A stretch of 64,000 bases of DNA from Ophthalmolycus amberensis. Taxonomy: Eukaryota > Chordata > Actinopteri > Perciformes > Zoarcidae. The stretch lies in contig JAFEUB010000771.1 of NCBI GenBank assembly GCA_024529925.1, positions 204,190-268,189 on the forward strand. Reading direction: 5' to 3'. Made by a program: the position numbers and the translations under genes. The notes beneath the pieces were generated by a model, which was not told where the DNA came from, did no database searches, and saw nothing but the letters and a program-made list of their open reading frames with translations. Positions 47,505 through 59,346 of this stretch are shown here, one piece after another; the first letter of the stretch is position 1, and every line of letters starts with the position of its first letter.

Positions 47505-48980
47505 GGTTTGTTATACCTTCTTTGACCACACAGTCTGGGAGACCCAACATCGCACAGCTCTCAGCAGCCACAAATAGATTAATTATGAAATAAATGAGAG
47601 GCGAGAGCACTAGACTCTGGGCGCTGGTCGTCCATCTCCACAGTGACTTGCTGCCCTCGATGCCGAGCAGAACAGAGGCAGTTTGCCTTGGAAAGTTCAC
47701 CCTGTCCGGAAGTGATGAGCAGTCTAGTTTCTGATGGATGGAGGGTACTACTACTCTGACTGCCTGGCCCTGCCAAAACATAAATACCATCTCTTACTCT
47801 GCTCCTCCGGGACGGCCTGACAGCACCAAGGTTTTTTGAAAGATGTTGAGGGAGTGATATCAGGCCACATGTACGACTCTGCTAAAAAAATAAAAAATAA
47901 ACGTAACTACTTAATTTGACCTTTTTTATTTTACTGTATTTGGATTGCGTGCTGGTATTTAATGATTAGGTCACCAATGTTTTATCACATTATTGGCACT
48001 TGCTTTTCTGGTGACTTCTATCGATTCTTAACTCCTTTTTAACCAAACTGGAATCCTCACTTTATCATTGATTAATGCTATTTCTGACCTACTGTAAACT
48101 TGAATTAATAGACAGACATTTTACTGACACCCCGTGGTCATGCGATCCCAAGTTGAGTATCAGCATTGTATCATTTTAATAAAATGTGACCGAAAATACA
48201 AAGCAAATTTTTGTTTATATGGGACCACCATGTTATTGAGCTCAAATCAGTGTCTGACGACATTTGTACTAAAGAAAACATACTGTACAGTATTTATAGT
48301 GCAATAATAAAATAGACAAATGGAAGAAATTCTCCTTTCCAAAACGCTATGTCCGTATAGTGGCACCGAAACAGGATCGCAGACCACTGGGACTGATTAA
48401 CCCCTTCTAGCAGGACTGGCGGCGGCCCCCCCGTGTCTTGCCCTGACTCAGGCAGTTGGTTCACTTTCCAAGGTGTCACTGATACAATTCAACCTTCCGC
48501 AGGAGTGTCTTAACTGCCATGGGGACCTCTGTGGTCGGTCAATGATAGCCAGAAGGACAAACAGCGGTCACCTGAACATCAGATATCAACCGTTTTGTAA
48601 TTCAATCTAAATAGAGACATTGCGAGCCAAGTATCCATATCATTTGTTTGTTACGTGATAGTTAGAAACTTCACGTTATTATGGACCGGGAGGAGACGTA
48701 AACTAATCCATCCGGCTACTGGAGGAGTCATTCTTGTGTAATACTAACTGTGTAAAGCCATAGACACTTTGAAGGTTTAAAATATACATAAAGTCATAAA
48801 TATGTGTTATACATATCACCTCATATCACCTCTGATTCCCTGATCATATGTTTTCATATTCAAGTCCTCAGATCCTGAAGGAATTTAGAAAAACAACCTC
48901 TTTGACCAAGACAATGCCATAACACGTAACCACAAGGAACCCTGGTGTGACTCACACACTTTGTAATTCAATCTAAATTA

Positions 48981-49100
48981 CCCCGGGCGCCTGTCATTGG
49001 CTGCCCACTGCTCCCTATATACAGGGGTGGGTCAAATGCAGAGACAAATTTCCCTTAAAGGGATAAAGATAGTATCAATTATTATTATTATTATTATTAA
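48981..49100 (+). mobile_element. SINE 3' fragment
   Basis: CCCCGGGCGCCTGTCATTGG, then CTGCCCACTGCTCC and GGGTGGGTCAAATGCAGAGA, parallel to the 3' body of the SINE at 2228-2410. It ends in an ATT microsatellite, a typical SINE tail. Confidence 0.65.
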
Positions 49101-50997
49101 ATATCCTCTTAGAGGGTCAGTATCCACAGCAATTGATTGTTGCATGATCATGACAAAGTCTGTGTCCTTTGACTCTTAAATATTAAACAACAAAACTATG
49201 ACTTTGTGCAGGTGAAGTTGAATTACCTGCATACGTTATAAACTCAAAACCCCTCATATATATTTAGAGAGTAAAATATATGAATATAATCTTGCGTGAA
49301 CTGATTGATTGCCAGATCATATAACATTTAGACTCCAAGTCTTAAAAGTTTGAGTACTATAGATACTGAGTGTCATAGGCCCTGCCAAGACTTTAATTTG
49401 AAAAACTATGAATTTATGCATCGCTGTGACTGTATGGTTTGTGGGATATAAACTTTTCATTACATGCAGGCAAGTATGATAATGGTATATTTTATTATAT
49501 CTAATTATTCAAGTACATTATTTTGCATTATCTTTATTTTCACATTATAAAAGTGAATATATTAAATGTAATTATGTGCAATGTTATGACATGGACTCTG
49601 ATCACCTATAGTTTTCCACTCTGGCCACACAGAGTGATCAACAGCCACAGCTAACTCCTCTGATTGAGTGACTTGGCTTTGTTTGGCCGGTTGCGTCAGT
49701 CTGGCTACGGCTCACCCCATTACAAGTCTGAATGACTAATTAATGGTCCCGGGACAGTTGACACCGGCTCCTCAAGATCCATTTACACCCTCATCCCCGG
49801 AGGGCTCTGCCTGGACTCCACTGCACTTCTTCAATTCTCCCTAACCTCCATCCTCTCCTCCCTCATCCCCTCATCCATTATTCATCCGGCAGTAGAGTAC
49901 TGTTTAAGGAGCAGGTCTGCGGATAGACAGGTTGAGAGACAGGTTGATCAGACAAATAGAGGTACACATTGCATTCGGGATGGGAGGGGGAGAGAGATAG
50001 AAAGAGTGAGGTGGGGAACGTGTTACCACCTGTGTTGGTCTTTTCAACTCTGAGGTATTTTGCAGTAGTTTGTCTGAAGGGGAGATAGATGAACTCTGAT
50101 CTCCACCTGCACCTCCACAGCACACACATTCATCTCTGAAGAGTTTAATGTCGGGTCAGAAAGATAGTATTAGACTGTTAGTATTAGTACCCACGAGCAC
50201 CCTGGTGTACCACAGTACGGCCCTTGGCACCCATCTAACAGAGAGCAGCAGTTTAAGTGTGTAGCCAGTAATGATCTTGCACATACAAAGCTCTTTAGAG
50301 TCCTTCTCATAGCTAACAGAGCTATGTCTCTAATTGCCCGAGTCTTTACAGGGAGGGGAAGATATTTTCCGTTTTATTAAAGGTTGTCCTTAGCTTTAAG
50401 TCCTTTTCATGCAAACAGTACTGCATCATTTTAATCCTGCAAATTGACTATAGTCACCTCTCTGTGTGATATTGTACAAGAGAGATGGTCATGGTGCGGT
50501 GTTGAGTCATGTTGGGAGCTCTAAGTTTACACCTACTGCACCAAATATGTTGTGCATTGTTATACCCTCAAGCCCCGACCCAGAAGACTCTACAGTCTTT
50601 ACATGTTGTGTGTGCGCTCTTGTCCTTTACTTCGGTCAAATTGGATCGTATTTAATTCTCTATTTTGTGTTTAAAAGTCCTGCATTTGTCGGTCACGTAT
50701 CAGCTGGAGGGAGGACGAAGAACAGATCAGGTTGGCTGTTAAAACAAGGTTAATGACTGACGAGTGACTCCGGAAGGATGAAGGAGGAAATTAAAATGTG
50801 AGGGTAGAATTTGCAGCGGACGTATAATTCCACACACAGTGCACACAGAACGTAATCCCGCGTACATACTTAACATTACATACACACACAAAAACAGCTT
50901 GACGCTGCTAATTTAGCATGAGCACCAGAGCTGTCAGAAATAATGACACACCTGAGGATATGAGGAAAACGTGACTGCCAAGGTTATTGGTCACAAG

Positions 50998-51000
<3 letters not shown>

Positions 51001-51034
<34 letters not shown>
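51001..51034. repeat. (CA)n microsatellite
   Basis: About 17 CA units. Confidence 0.95.
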
Positions 51035-51036
<2 letters not shown>

Positions 51037-51744
51037 TAGTCAGGAGATAGGGATGGGCAGCCTTGAGTAAATCAATTACAAGGTTCAGTATCAAGTTGAA
51101 GGTCAGGAGGAGGGCACCATAACAGTATCCCGCTAACAGCCAGTGAATAACAGCCACCGCTAAATCAGCTCTCTGCACAGGCAGATAGAGCCAACACTTG
51201 TGGAGCAGGCAATGGGGTCCTAAGAGGAGAAGAGGAGGACTAAGCAGGTTGTTTGTAGGAATACTATCCCATATGTCGTAATAGGCAGAACAACCTGACA
51301 TTAATATGGCCCTCTGTGCTTATCTGTAGCACCAGCAGGAGGGCCATTCCCCACCATCCTCTATCTCTTTCTGTCTTGTTGCCTCTCTGTCTCAGTTTCT
51401 CGTCCTCGCCCTCTCACAGTGTCTGTATTTATATCGCCAACATAGCCGTTTTTTTTGTCCACCCGTTCCAGATTTAGTGCTCTTGAGCATGACAGCGAAC
51501 TGCAATCAGCTTAAGACTACCCAGTGCCATGGCCCCTGTTAAATACAAACAACCGCTGGGCCTGAATGTCTTCTATGGTTCCTTTTGTCCTTTAAAAGAA
51601 TACTTTTACCTTTTGAGAAATATTCTTATTTACTTTCTTGCAGAGTTAGATTAGAAGATCAATATTACTCTCATATCTGTTCCATTTACTTTATGATGCC
51701 AGTAACGTCATGATTCTGCACACTACTAGACTGTATACACACCA

Positions 51745-52060
51745 TCGTGACAAAAGTATGTGGATACTCTTGTCCACATCCTTGTTTGCACGTTTGGTCG
51801 GGGGCTGTTTTTCATGGTTTGTGCCCCTTCGTTCCAAATAAGAGAAATTTAAATGTTACAGCATACACTGGTATAACTTTGTGCCAGCAGTCTGGGAAAG
51901 GAAAGGCCAGTTCATGTTTCAACATGAAAATGCACAAACCATGGTCCATAAAAGTACGATTTTTCCCAGTTTGGTGTCGAGGAACTTGACTGTCCTGCAT
52001 CGAGCCCCGATCTCAACTTCATCCAACACCTTTGGGATAAATTGAGACCTAGAGAAGTTA
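51745..52060 (+). pseudogene. Tc1/mariner-like transposase remnant
   Basis: Reads GAVFHGLCPFVPNKRNLNVT, AYTGITLCQQSGKGKASSCF, then, after frame slips, CPASSPDLNFIQHLWDKLRP. This is the C-terminal catalytic half of a Tc1-type DDE transposase, including the SPDLNxIxxLW block. The acidic residues around the middle are altered and frames are broken. Confidence 0.75.
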
Positions 52061-53861
52061 TTGCACAACATCAATTCCCTTACTTTACTCATGCTAGGGT
52101 GGCTAGCAATGTATTGACCCTGATGATGTTCAACAACATTCATTTCCCAAATAAAATAATAACTAATACATCGTACATGTTCCTCTTCTGTGCAGTTCAG
52201 AGAGATGTAAGCCATAAGCCTGTCGAAAAACTGAAAAGGCTGATTGCAGATACACCTTCTTCTTTATCAGGACAGAACACACGGCATGGTCTGATGCTCT
52301 TTGTCTAGGTGTGTGCTCTCACTTACTCAGTAAACACACACACACACACAGAGAAAGAGTGAAAAAGAAGAACAGTCCCATAGTCGTGCTCATTGTGACC
52401 GTGACGACATGTCAGTAATGACTATGGCAGCTTACTGTTACTTTGCATCTGCTCCAATTAATTAAACCCCAAATGGTTTCATTTGAACTTGGTTTGTTAA
52501 TAGGCCGTCGTGGTCAGGTTATCCTGAAAGTTATTTCTGTGCCCAATGTCTATTATAAATGGGACCACACGTGACAGAGAGTTGTGGATACTGTCGAGTA
52601 GCTTCAGCCTTTCTTTCTTACTTTCATTAATCAACTATTACCAGTAGTGCTTTACTCCTCTGTGCCATCCATGGTCCTGAGTCTGTCAAAACAGTCTCTG
52701 CTTCTTTGTGTAGTTTTCTTGCTCAGGACTGCGCTGCCATTTGGAGCTATCCATGGTGCTGAACCTTTCTTCTTTCCTGTCTTCGTCTGCATTTCTTTTT
52801 CTTCCTCAGCTCATGTTAGGGTTGTTGTCAGTTTAAAAGAAGAACAAAAAAACTACAGTGCCTTCCACTTCTTCTCTTCTTCTTTCCACCCTTTTCATCT
52901 TTCCATTTGCGGGGTACTTCTTTCATTGCCTCATTGTGAACACAGAACAACACGAGATCGTTTTAAGTGGAGCTGTCCATAGGGCTGAAACTCTAACTCT
53001 CTTTCTGTCTTACTATGAGCAGCCTTTCTTTCTGTCTCTTTTTATTTCTTACTGACCAGTTAAATACTTTATGAAATGGATACATTGTCTGTGCTTATTA
53101 ATGTGGCCTTAATTATGTTGGTTGGTGGAGAAATAGTTCAAATATTGTCACTATTTCCTCTTCAGATAAAAGATAAAAGTAGCCTAATGAATTTGAGTGA
53201 TGTTGTGTGCCATGGTGCCCTTCCAGGCTGTGTTTCCGGTTCAGTCATCAGCAGAAACAACATGGCAGCCCCAGCCCCTTGTCAGTCCAGCATCAGATAT
53301 CTCTCTCTGTTAGAAGCGGCTTATGTGTTCAAGCGTATTGATTTGTTTGCCAACTCTATGCTGTAGACGTGGAGAGCGTGACCAACTCTCCAAAATTCTG
53401 TTTTCTTTCTTTGGAAAAGGGATCAATGGGAAAGAATTGACCAAGGCCCCCATCTCACAGGCTCCACTGCCCACACATAATTACAGCAACTGATTTGCAA
53501 CAAACACAAGATGCCATAAATTAAGGCTGTAATGATGGAAACGTGACGTGGAAAGAAAACAACAAACTCTCTTGGAGTTCAATTATTCTGCAACCATTCA
53601 GGCATAACTCATGATAAACGACCTCATTTGTTGTTCAAACTGGCGGATTGGGTTTGAGTTTTTTTTCCAATGGGAAAAACGACGTATAACTCAAGAGAGT
53701 CTTCCACATAAGGAGGGGATTTCTATATTTTTGCAATCAATAACTTGTGTAGCATTTATGCTATACATCTGTATTAAATGTCCCTTTATATTAATCATGT
53801 TTAAAAAAAAACTAGAATTAGGATGACTTGGGAGTGGGATACTTACATTGTCACGTGCATC

Positions 53862-53900
53862 GCTCTCTCCTTCTCCCTCTCCCGCTCTCTCTCTCTCTGT
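53862..53900. repeat. TC-rich tract upstream of the TPBG-like gene
   Basis: Pyrimidine-rich CTCTCTCC and CTCTCTCTCTCTC run about 300 bp before the start codon. It could be a GAGA-type promoter element or plain low complexity. Confidence 0.7.
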
Positions 53901-54191
53901 GACAGGCGTCAGAAATACCACCAAGGGAGCGCATATCTGCAGCTTTTCACGCAGCCACACTCGGCTGTTATCCACCGTACCGATGCGTAAATATCCCAAA
54001 GAAAACTCATCTTTTCTCCGGACAGAGACACAGAGCACCGAGGCGACTGTGGAAAGAGCGTTTTTTTCCTGATATTCTGATGGTTCAAAGTAACCGAAGC
54101 CGGACTGAATCGACTTTACATGCCAGATAGGATAGTAGTCGGTCACCTTTTTTGCAAGACACATCGGCACAGACCTTTCTTTGAGACTTAA

Positions 54192-55265
54192 ATGAGGGGG
54201 AAGATGTGGATATTTTACAGTGCCGACAATTCAAAGTGTCTTTTTTCTATTTGGAACCAGCGGTGTTTGTATTACGCAGCAGTGGCGTGTTTGTTGTTTT
54301 CTCCTGTCAGGACGGATCACGCTTGCCCGTCGTGCTGCATCTGTGCCAAAGACTCCGGGACAGTGACCTGCCGTGATGGGGAGGACACCGAGGTGCCGGC
54401 AGACATACCGGAGTGGACGTCCACCTTGATACTCAAGGGGAAAAACATTTCAACTTTACAGCGTGGTGCGTTCATGAGCAACGGGACGGAGTTGCAAATG
54501 ACGACACTCTCCCTGTCCCATAACGGGATACAGGTTATTGAACCTTACGCCTTCCTGGGACTCCCCCGGTTGCATTTGCTGGATCTGAGCCACAACCAGC
54601 TGGAGTACATCTCAGCCAGGGCTTTCCATGGGTTACTGGAGCTTCGCTCTCTTTATCTAAATCACTCTATTTTACCTCCGGCCACAGAGCAGCTCTCGAA
54701 TGCGCTCAACACACAAAGTTTGCGCAACCTCCACAGACTGGAGTTAGCGGGAAACACGCTGAAGTCAATTCCCCTGCTGCGATTAGATATGCACAACCTC
54801 CACGCGTTAGTGCTGGTAAATAACTCAATAGAGAGCATAGAGGGAGGCAATTTAACCATATTGTACCAGCAAAAGCGCATACGCGTCTACTTGGCTTTAA
54901 ACCCGTTTCGGTGCAACTGCGAACTGGAGGCGTTTTACTACTGGTTGAAGAACTCATCCCAGTGCCCGGATGCGGGGCGTCTCCTGTGCAGCGAGCCGGA
55001 GGCCAAGAGGGGGGTTCCTGTGGAGATGCTCCGGGAAGAGGACGTGGATTGTATGAAGGAGAACCTCGAGGCGGTTTCGTACGTGTTCCTCGGTTTAGTG
55101 CTGGCTCTGATCGGGCTGGTGTTTCTAATGGTGCTATATCTCAACCGGGGAGGCATCAAACGGTGGCTCAACAACATCAGAGATGCGTGCCGGGACCAGA
55201 TGGAGGTCTACCATTACCGCTACGAGCAGGACTCAGACCCGAGACTGGCCAACGTGGCCGTTTAA
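54192..55265 (+). CDS. tpbg: TPBG (5T4/Waif) family leucine-rich-repeat membrane glycoprotein, single exon
   Basis: A type I membrane protein of 357 residues. Family members sit at the cell surface and inhibit Wnt/beta-catenin signalling. Signal-like hydrophobic stretch at about 24-40 (CLYYAAVACLLFS), Cys-rich LRRNT at 45-60, LRRs at about 75-235 (LDLSHNQLEYISARAFHGL), LRRCT at 237-287 with C241, C243, C258, C266 and C287, and transmembrane helix at about 296-317. The tail (NIRDACRDQMEVYHYRYEQD, then SDPRLANVAV) is diagnostic: human TPBG has NIRDACRDHMEGYHYRYEIN..DPRL. Several N-glycosylation sequons are visible (NIS, NGT, NHS, NNS, NLT, NSS). The coding part lacks introns, as in mammalian TPBG. 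TAA directly precedes the ATG in frame, supporting this start. Human TPBG has 420 residues. Details such as FLMVLYLNR and RDQM..YEQD lean towards the TPBGL/waif2 paralogue, but this is not settled. Confidence 0.93.
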   Translation: MRGKMWIFYSADNSKCLFSIWNQRCLYYAAVACLLFSPVRTDHACPSCCICAKDSGTVTCRDGEDTEVPADIPEWTSTLILKGKNISTLQRGAFMSNGTELQMTTLSLSHNGIQVIEPYAFLGLPRLHLLDLSHNQLEYISARAFHGLLELRSLYLNHSILPPATEQLSNALNTQSLRNLHRLELAGNTLKSIPLLRLDMHNLHALVLVNNSIESIEGGNLTILYQQKRIRVYLALNPFRCNCELEAFYYWLKNSSQCPDAGRLLCSEPEAKRGVPVEMLREEDVDCMKENLEAVSYVFLGLVLALIGLVFLMVLYLNRGGIKRWLNNIRDACRDQMEVYHYRYEQDSDPRLANVAV

Positions 55266-57029
55266 CCTCCTGAAACATCCGGCCAATTCGGTGTGGTGAG
55301 AGGACAGGGGAGGCGACGTTTCCCTGGCAGTGCCCTGTTACAATCCAAAACCAATAGTTTTTACAAATAGTTTAATCTTTTTCAGCTGCTGGGCCAATGA
55401 ACTGCATGTGGTATTCCTCTCACACTGGGATATCCACAGAGCCAAACACAGTTAAATGACTTTAAGAGACTATTAAGAGTTCATCTTGCACAACTGAATA
55501 TTTAAACTTCCAAGCACTATTGTACACATTGTATCTCCTCAATCGAGGAATGCTTTCCATGCATCATGTTAACCTGCACAGTCTACAGCAGCTTGTCAGA
55601 CTAACTTAGTATTATTTATCTTATTAACAAAGTGACAAATATACAGTAAAGTTATATAGAATTTCTGATTTGAAAAACTTGAATGAAATTGTGAATCCCT
55701 GTAATTCCTGAATACTGCAGCCCTTTGCAAATTGTTGCAAACGAATGGCCTACATTCAGCAGACCCCACAGGAAGAACAAGGTATTTGTGTTTCTAATGA
55801 GGGAGTGAATATTGCAAAGGGTGAGAGAGGAAAGTGGTAGAGAAGGAGACTCGGGCAGGTAAGATGAGGCAGGGAAGCTGGTGAGTGCCATGTTCGTGCA
55901 AGCAGGCAATGCTTGAGTATACTGTCATATTTCATCATCAGGAACATGGGGTAAGTTACCAACCTGGCTTTTCTGAACAGTCTTTGATCTCTGAAAATAA
56001 CACACATGCATCATTTGACTCCAGGTCAGTTTATCCGGGAAGTGGCAGAAGAGGAAGAGACAGAATCTAACCATGCATGTGACTGTTGTAGGCATAGAGA
56101 ACCAACCAGAACATAAATAAAAGGTCAAATAAAAATGGCGAGTTAGCAGTGTTCTTTACGTCAGCGCATTTTATCATCACTGTCAGGAAATGTTGACTTC
56201 ATGCAGCACTGTGCCAGACATTCAACACTGGAAGTGTTTCCCTGTCGTATTTTGTAAAAGAAAGTTTTTGTGAAATCGCTACAAGCAGGTGTGAATGAGG
56301 GCATCGGCTCCATGTCAAGTTTTGAGTAAGTTTACCTGAACTACAGTAAGATGTCACATCGTCAGCACTTCCGCTCACCAGAAAAGGTCTCGACTATCTC
56401 ACCTGCTTCTTTTTAAAGCACCAAACAGTCCGAGGCTGCTAGAGGTCTGCTGCTTGAGGGGTGTAACTGAAAGGCATGGCAGTGTTAATCTCATCAGCTC
56501 TGTGACGAATAAACCACGAGGAATCACGATCAACCCGTGAAGTCAGTATCTCTCCGCACCCCGGAGCTCATCAACCGTCTTAACTAAAGGTCAAACATGG
56601 AAAGCTGGAAAACAGCAGGAGAGTGTGTGTGTGAGAATATTCATTTGAGTCATTTAACAGAGTCCAACTGAAACACGTTCGTTATAAAATAGATGAAAGT
56701 GAAGACGACAAACATATTTTTCTGACTTTTGATTTGTTTCATATACAAATTGCAGTTATATAATGTAAGAGTTAATTAATGTGTTTGTGCATGGGGACAA
56801 ATGGTTCACAAAACTATTTAAAATCAGCATGAATTCCCCTGCTTTCACTCTCCTATAAATCATAATAAACGTTGATTAATACACCAGATTTAAGACAACA
56901 AGGCGAGAAATGATTCATCGTTAATAAATAGATCATTTTGAAACACAAGGCTGGTTAGAAATAGGCTTTTCTGTTCTCATCATGTAAAACGTGATTAGTA
57001 AGAGATGTTTGTAAATAAACGAATGGATG

Positions 57030-57062
<33 letters not shown>

Positions 57063-58027
57063 CAGTTATTTTGTTATTGTTGGTCAAAAATACTGAATTT
57101 GTTTTTTGAAAGCATTCAGGCTTCAACTCTGCACTTCACTTGTCATTGCTCCATTTCTTTGTTCCTCTGCCATCTTGCTACATTCCTACCTTAAAAAAAA
57201 CAGGACACACCCTCCCTTTCTCTGTCTATTTCCCTTTCTCGCTCCCCTTCATCCAGGTAAATTACTTTATCCAGTTGAGTGACTTTGTAAAGGACGCAGG
57301 GACGGGGTTTAAGCTGAGCCCAGTGAAAAAAGGAAGAACGGAAAGAGACAGATAAAGAAAAGGGGAGTCGAGAAAAGATTCATTTGAGACACCAAATGTC
57401 CTTGACTTATGCAAAGCGATGACTCATCTTCTTGCTCTTTATGTGAATGGCCAAAGCCCGACTGCAAACTAGATGTCTAAAATGAGCGAGAAAATATCGC
57501 CTTAATTGTTGAACAGCTGCTGCTCTCCGAGAATTTTATCTCGTCTGAGCATCTGAACTTCAGGCGACTTTTTAAATGGCTTCCGTCTTTCCTCCGTCGC
57601 AACACTTTCTCTACGATGTCTCACAGCCCATCAACCGCTGATGGAATAGTGTGCAAATATACATATTTTAATATAAATATGCTTCTCTAATGTCTGTCAT
57701 TGTTCGCTTTCTCTCTCAGCCCTTTCAGATCTCTGACGATCTCTCAGAGGTCACTTTAAGATTAGACTTCACATTTTGGAGGATTGGAATTAAAGTTGTG
57801 GACGGGGACTCCCCAAAAAGGAAGAAGTGAAAGTCAACCAGGGCTTTTTAAACCATACAGCTTTGAATATCTATCAGAGAAGGGTTGATCATGTCACAAT
57901 TACCATGGTTACTTTCAATTAATTGTCAGCTTTCAAGACCGACATTTATAGCTCATTATCAGTGTGCACCCCCACAAATTCCCTTGCAGTTTTATTGAGT
58001 GCATGCTTGGGACTCCTAACAGGTTCT
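55266..58027. other. 3' flank of the TPBG-like gene
   Basis: Noncoding. A possible poly(A) signal (AATAAA) lies at about 56116. A GATA microsatellite occurs at 57034-57062. No gene recognised. Confidence 0.6.
57034..57062. repeat. (GATA)n microsatellite
   Basis: About seven GATA units. Confidence 0.95.
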
Positions 58028-58235
58028 TATGAGATTAATTAAGCTTAAATTCGAACAATAAAAAGTTTGGTTGTTTGTTCCAAGCAAGGTCATTATTAAC
58101 CGGCATTCAGTGGTAATGCTGTCTAAATAGGAGCTCATTTGAGAGACTCCCAGGAGTCAAAGAGGCAGGAGTGAATCCTTTTGTTTGGGGTCACCGTGCC
58201 CTGTTTGATGATAAATACACCCTTCGGGGAATACT
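58028..58235 (+). repeat. Diverged direct duplication, copy 1
   Basis: Shares TATGAGATTAATTA, CCCAGGAG, CAAAGAGGCAGGAG, GGGGTCACCGTG and CCTGTTTGATGATAAA in the same order with 63701-63902. No transposon ends or coding frame seen. Confidence 0.85.
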
Positions 58236-58858
58236 TAACATTTGGCATTTCATCATATTATTTTGTTGACTTAATTCATACAGCCAACGCTCACACAGAG
58301 TAAGATGAACAGAGATACCATAAAAGTCTTGTACAAGACAAGAAAGAAAATTATGGAATAATCAATCCCATCTTACATCTGGACTACTCCAATCAATATT
58401 TCCATTTTCTGGCTACTCTGCAGTGTAATTACAAACCATGGGAACCGATATTCTGAAGTGTGATATTGTGAACTTTTGTCTGGCCTCTGAGCTCAAAGCT
58501 CATGGGTTTTGATCAGAACCACATCAGGTTTTAAAGAGGACGAATGCAGTCCTGGCCTGGGTTTTGATGAGTCCTGGACTGTGGATAAACACAGTTGGCT
58601 GGTCGATTGGCCTTTGACCGGGAGGACAGATTCTGTCCTCACAAGCTGTCCAGCTGTCTCAGATCTATGCACTAATTAAACCCGTTGACTTGCAGGTCAG
58701 AGATACAGAGAGAGAGTTTTGACCTTAATCCCCCACTGGAGGGCAAACATCAATTATTAGATTTCACACACTAATTTCAATCAAGTTCTTTCCAGCGAGG
58801 TGCTCCTTTAATGGATCATTTGGTTAACAAAAATCCCATAATATCCTTCACCTCCCTG

Positions 58859-59346
58859 CAGTGTTGTAGTCAAGGCCACCTGAACCAAGACCAAGTCATG
58901 ACCAAGAATTTGAAGGGATGAGACCAAGTCAACACCAAGACCAAGACCAGAGCAGTACGAGTCCCGCACTGCATGACACACTAATAATAACATGTGGAAC
59001 ATGCAAGTCACTCCTAAATGTGATGAGAAATGTCCACATTCTCATAAAAACAAATATTTTCACCTATTTTATTACCATATACATGCTGTATGTGTGTATG
59101 TATAAGTGTACCATGAGAAATGTATTGATAAAATAATCACAAAGGCCTTGCAGAGACAAATTTTATGTGTGGGAAATTGTCCTTTTAGTTTTCTATGCGC
59201 TAACACAGTTATGGTGTAAACAAATAAATCAGACAATGTACAGGCAACTTAGTGATATCCTCGCAGTTGTGGGCTTGACTGGTCTTGAGTCTGAGACCAA
59301 GACAAGGCGGCTTAAAGACCGAGACCGGTCTTGAGTACTATGAGAA
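58859..59346. mobile_element. Non-autonomous DNA element with imperfect terminal inverted repeats
   Basis: Left end CAGTGTTGTAGTCAAGGCCA, right end ACCGGTCTTGAGTACTATGA, imperfectly inverted. Inside are repeated ACCAAGACCAAG phrases. This combination is a well-known dispersed repeat in teleosts. No transposase. Confidence 0.65.

Larger units (their letters stand above)
42759..54191. other. Intergenic region between smyd4 and the TPBG-like gene
   Basis: No gene recognised on either strand. It holds an L2 LINE fragment (45300-45900), two MITE-like repeats (46928-47504), a 19-bp direct repeat pair with a SINE 3' piece (48594-49100), an ATT repeat (49079-49099), a CA repeat (51001-51034), a Tc1-like remnant (51745-52060) and a TC tract (53862-53900). 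Short open frames here lack homology to anything I know. Confidence 0.65.

Noticed and set aside
47491..47790. 99-codon minus-strand frame as a gene
   Set aside because: Overlaps the end of a DNA-transposon fragment and has no family motifs or splice support.
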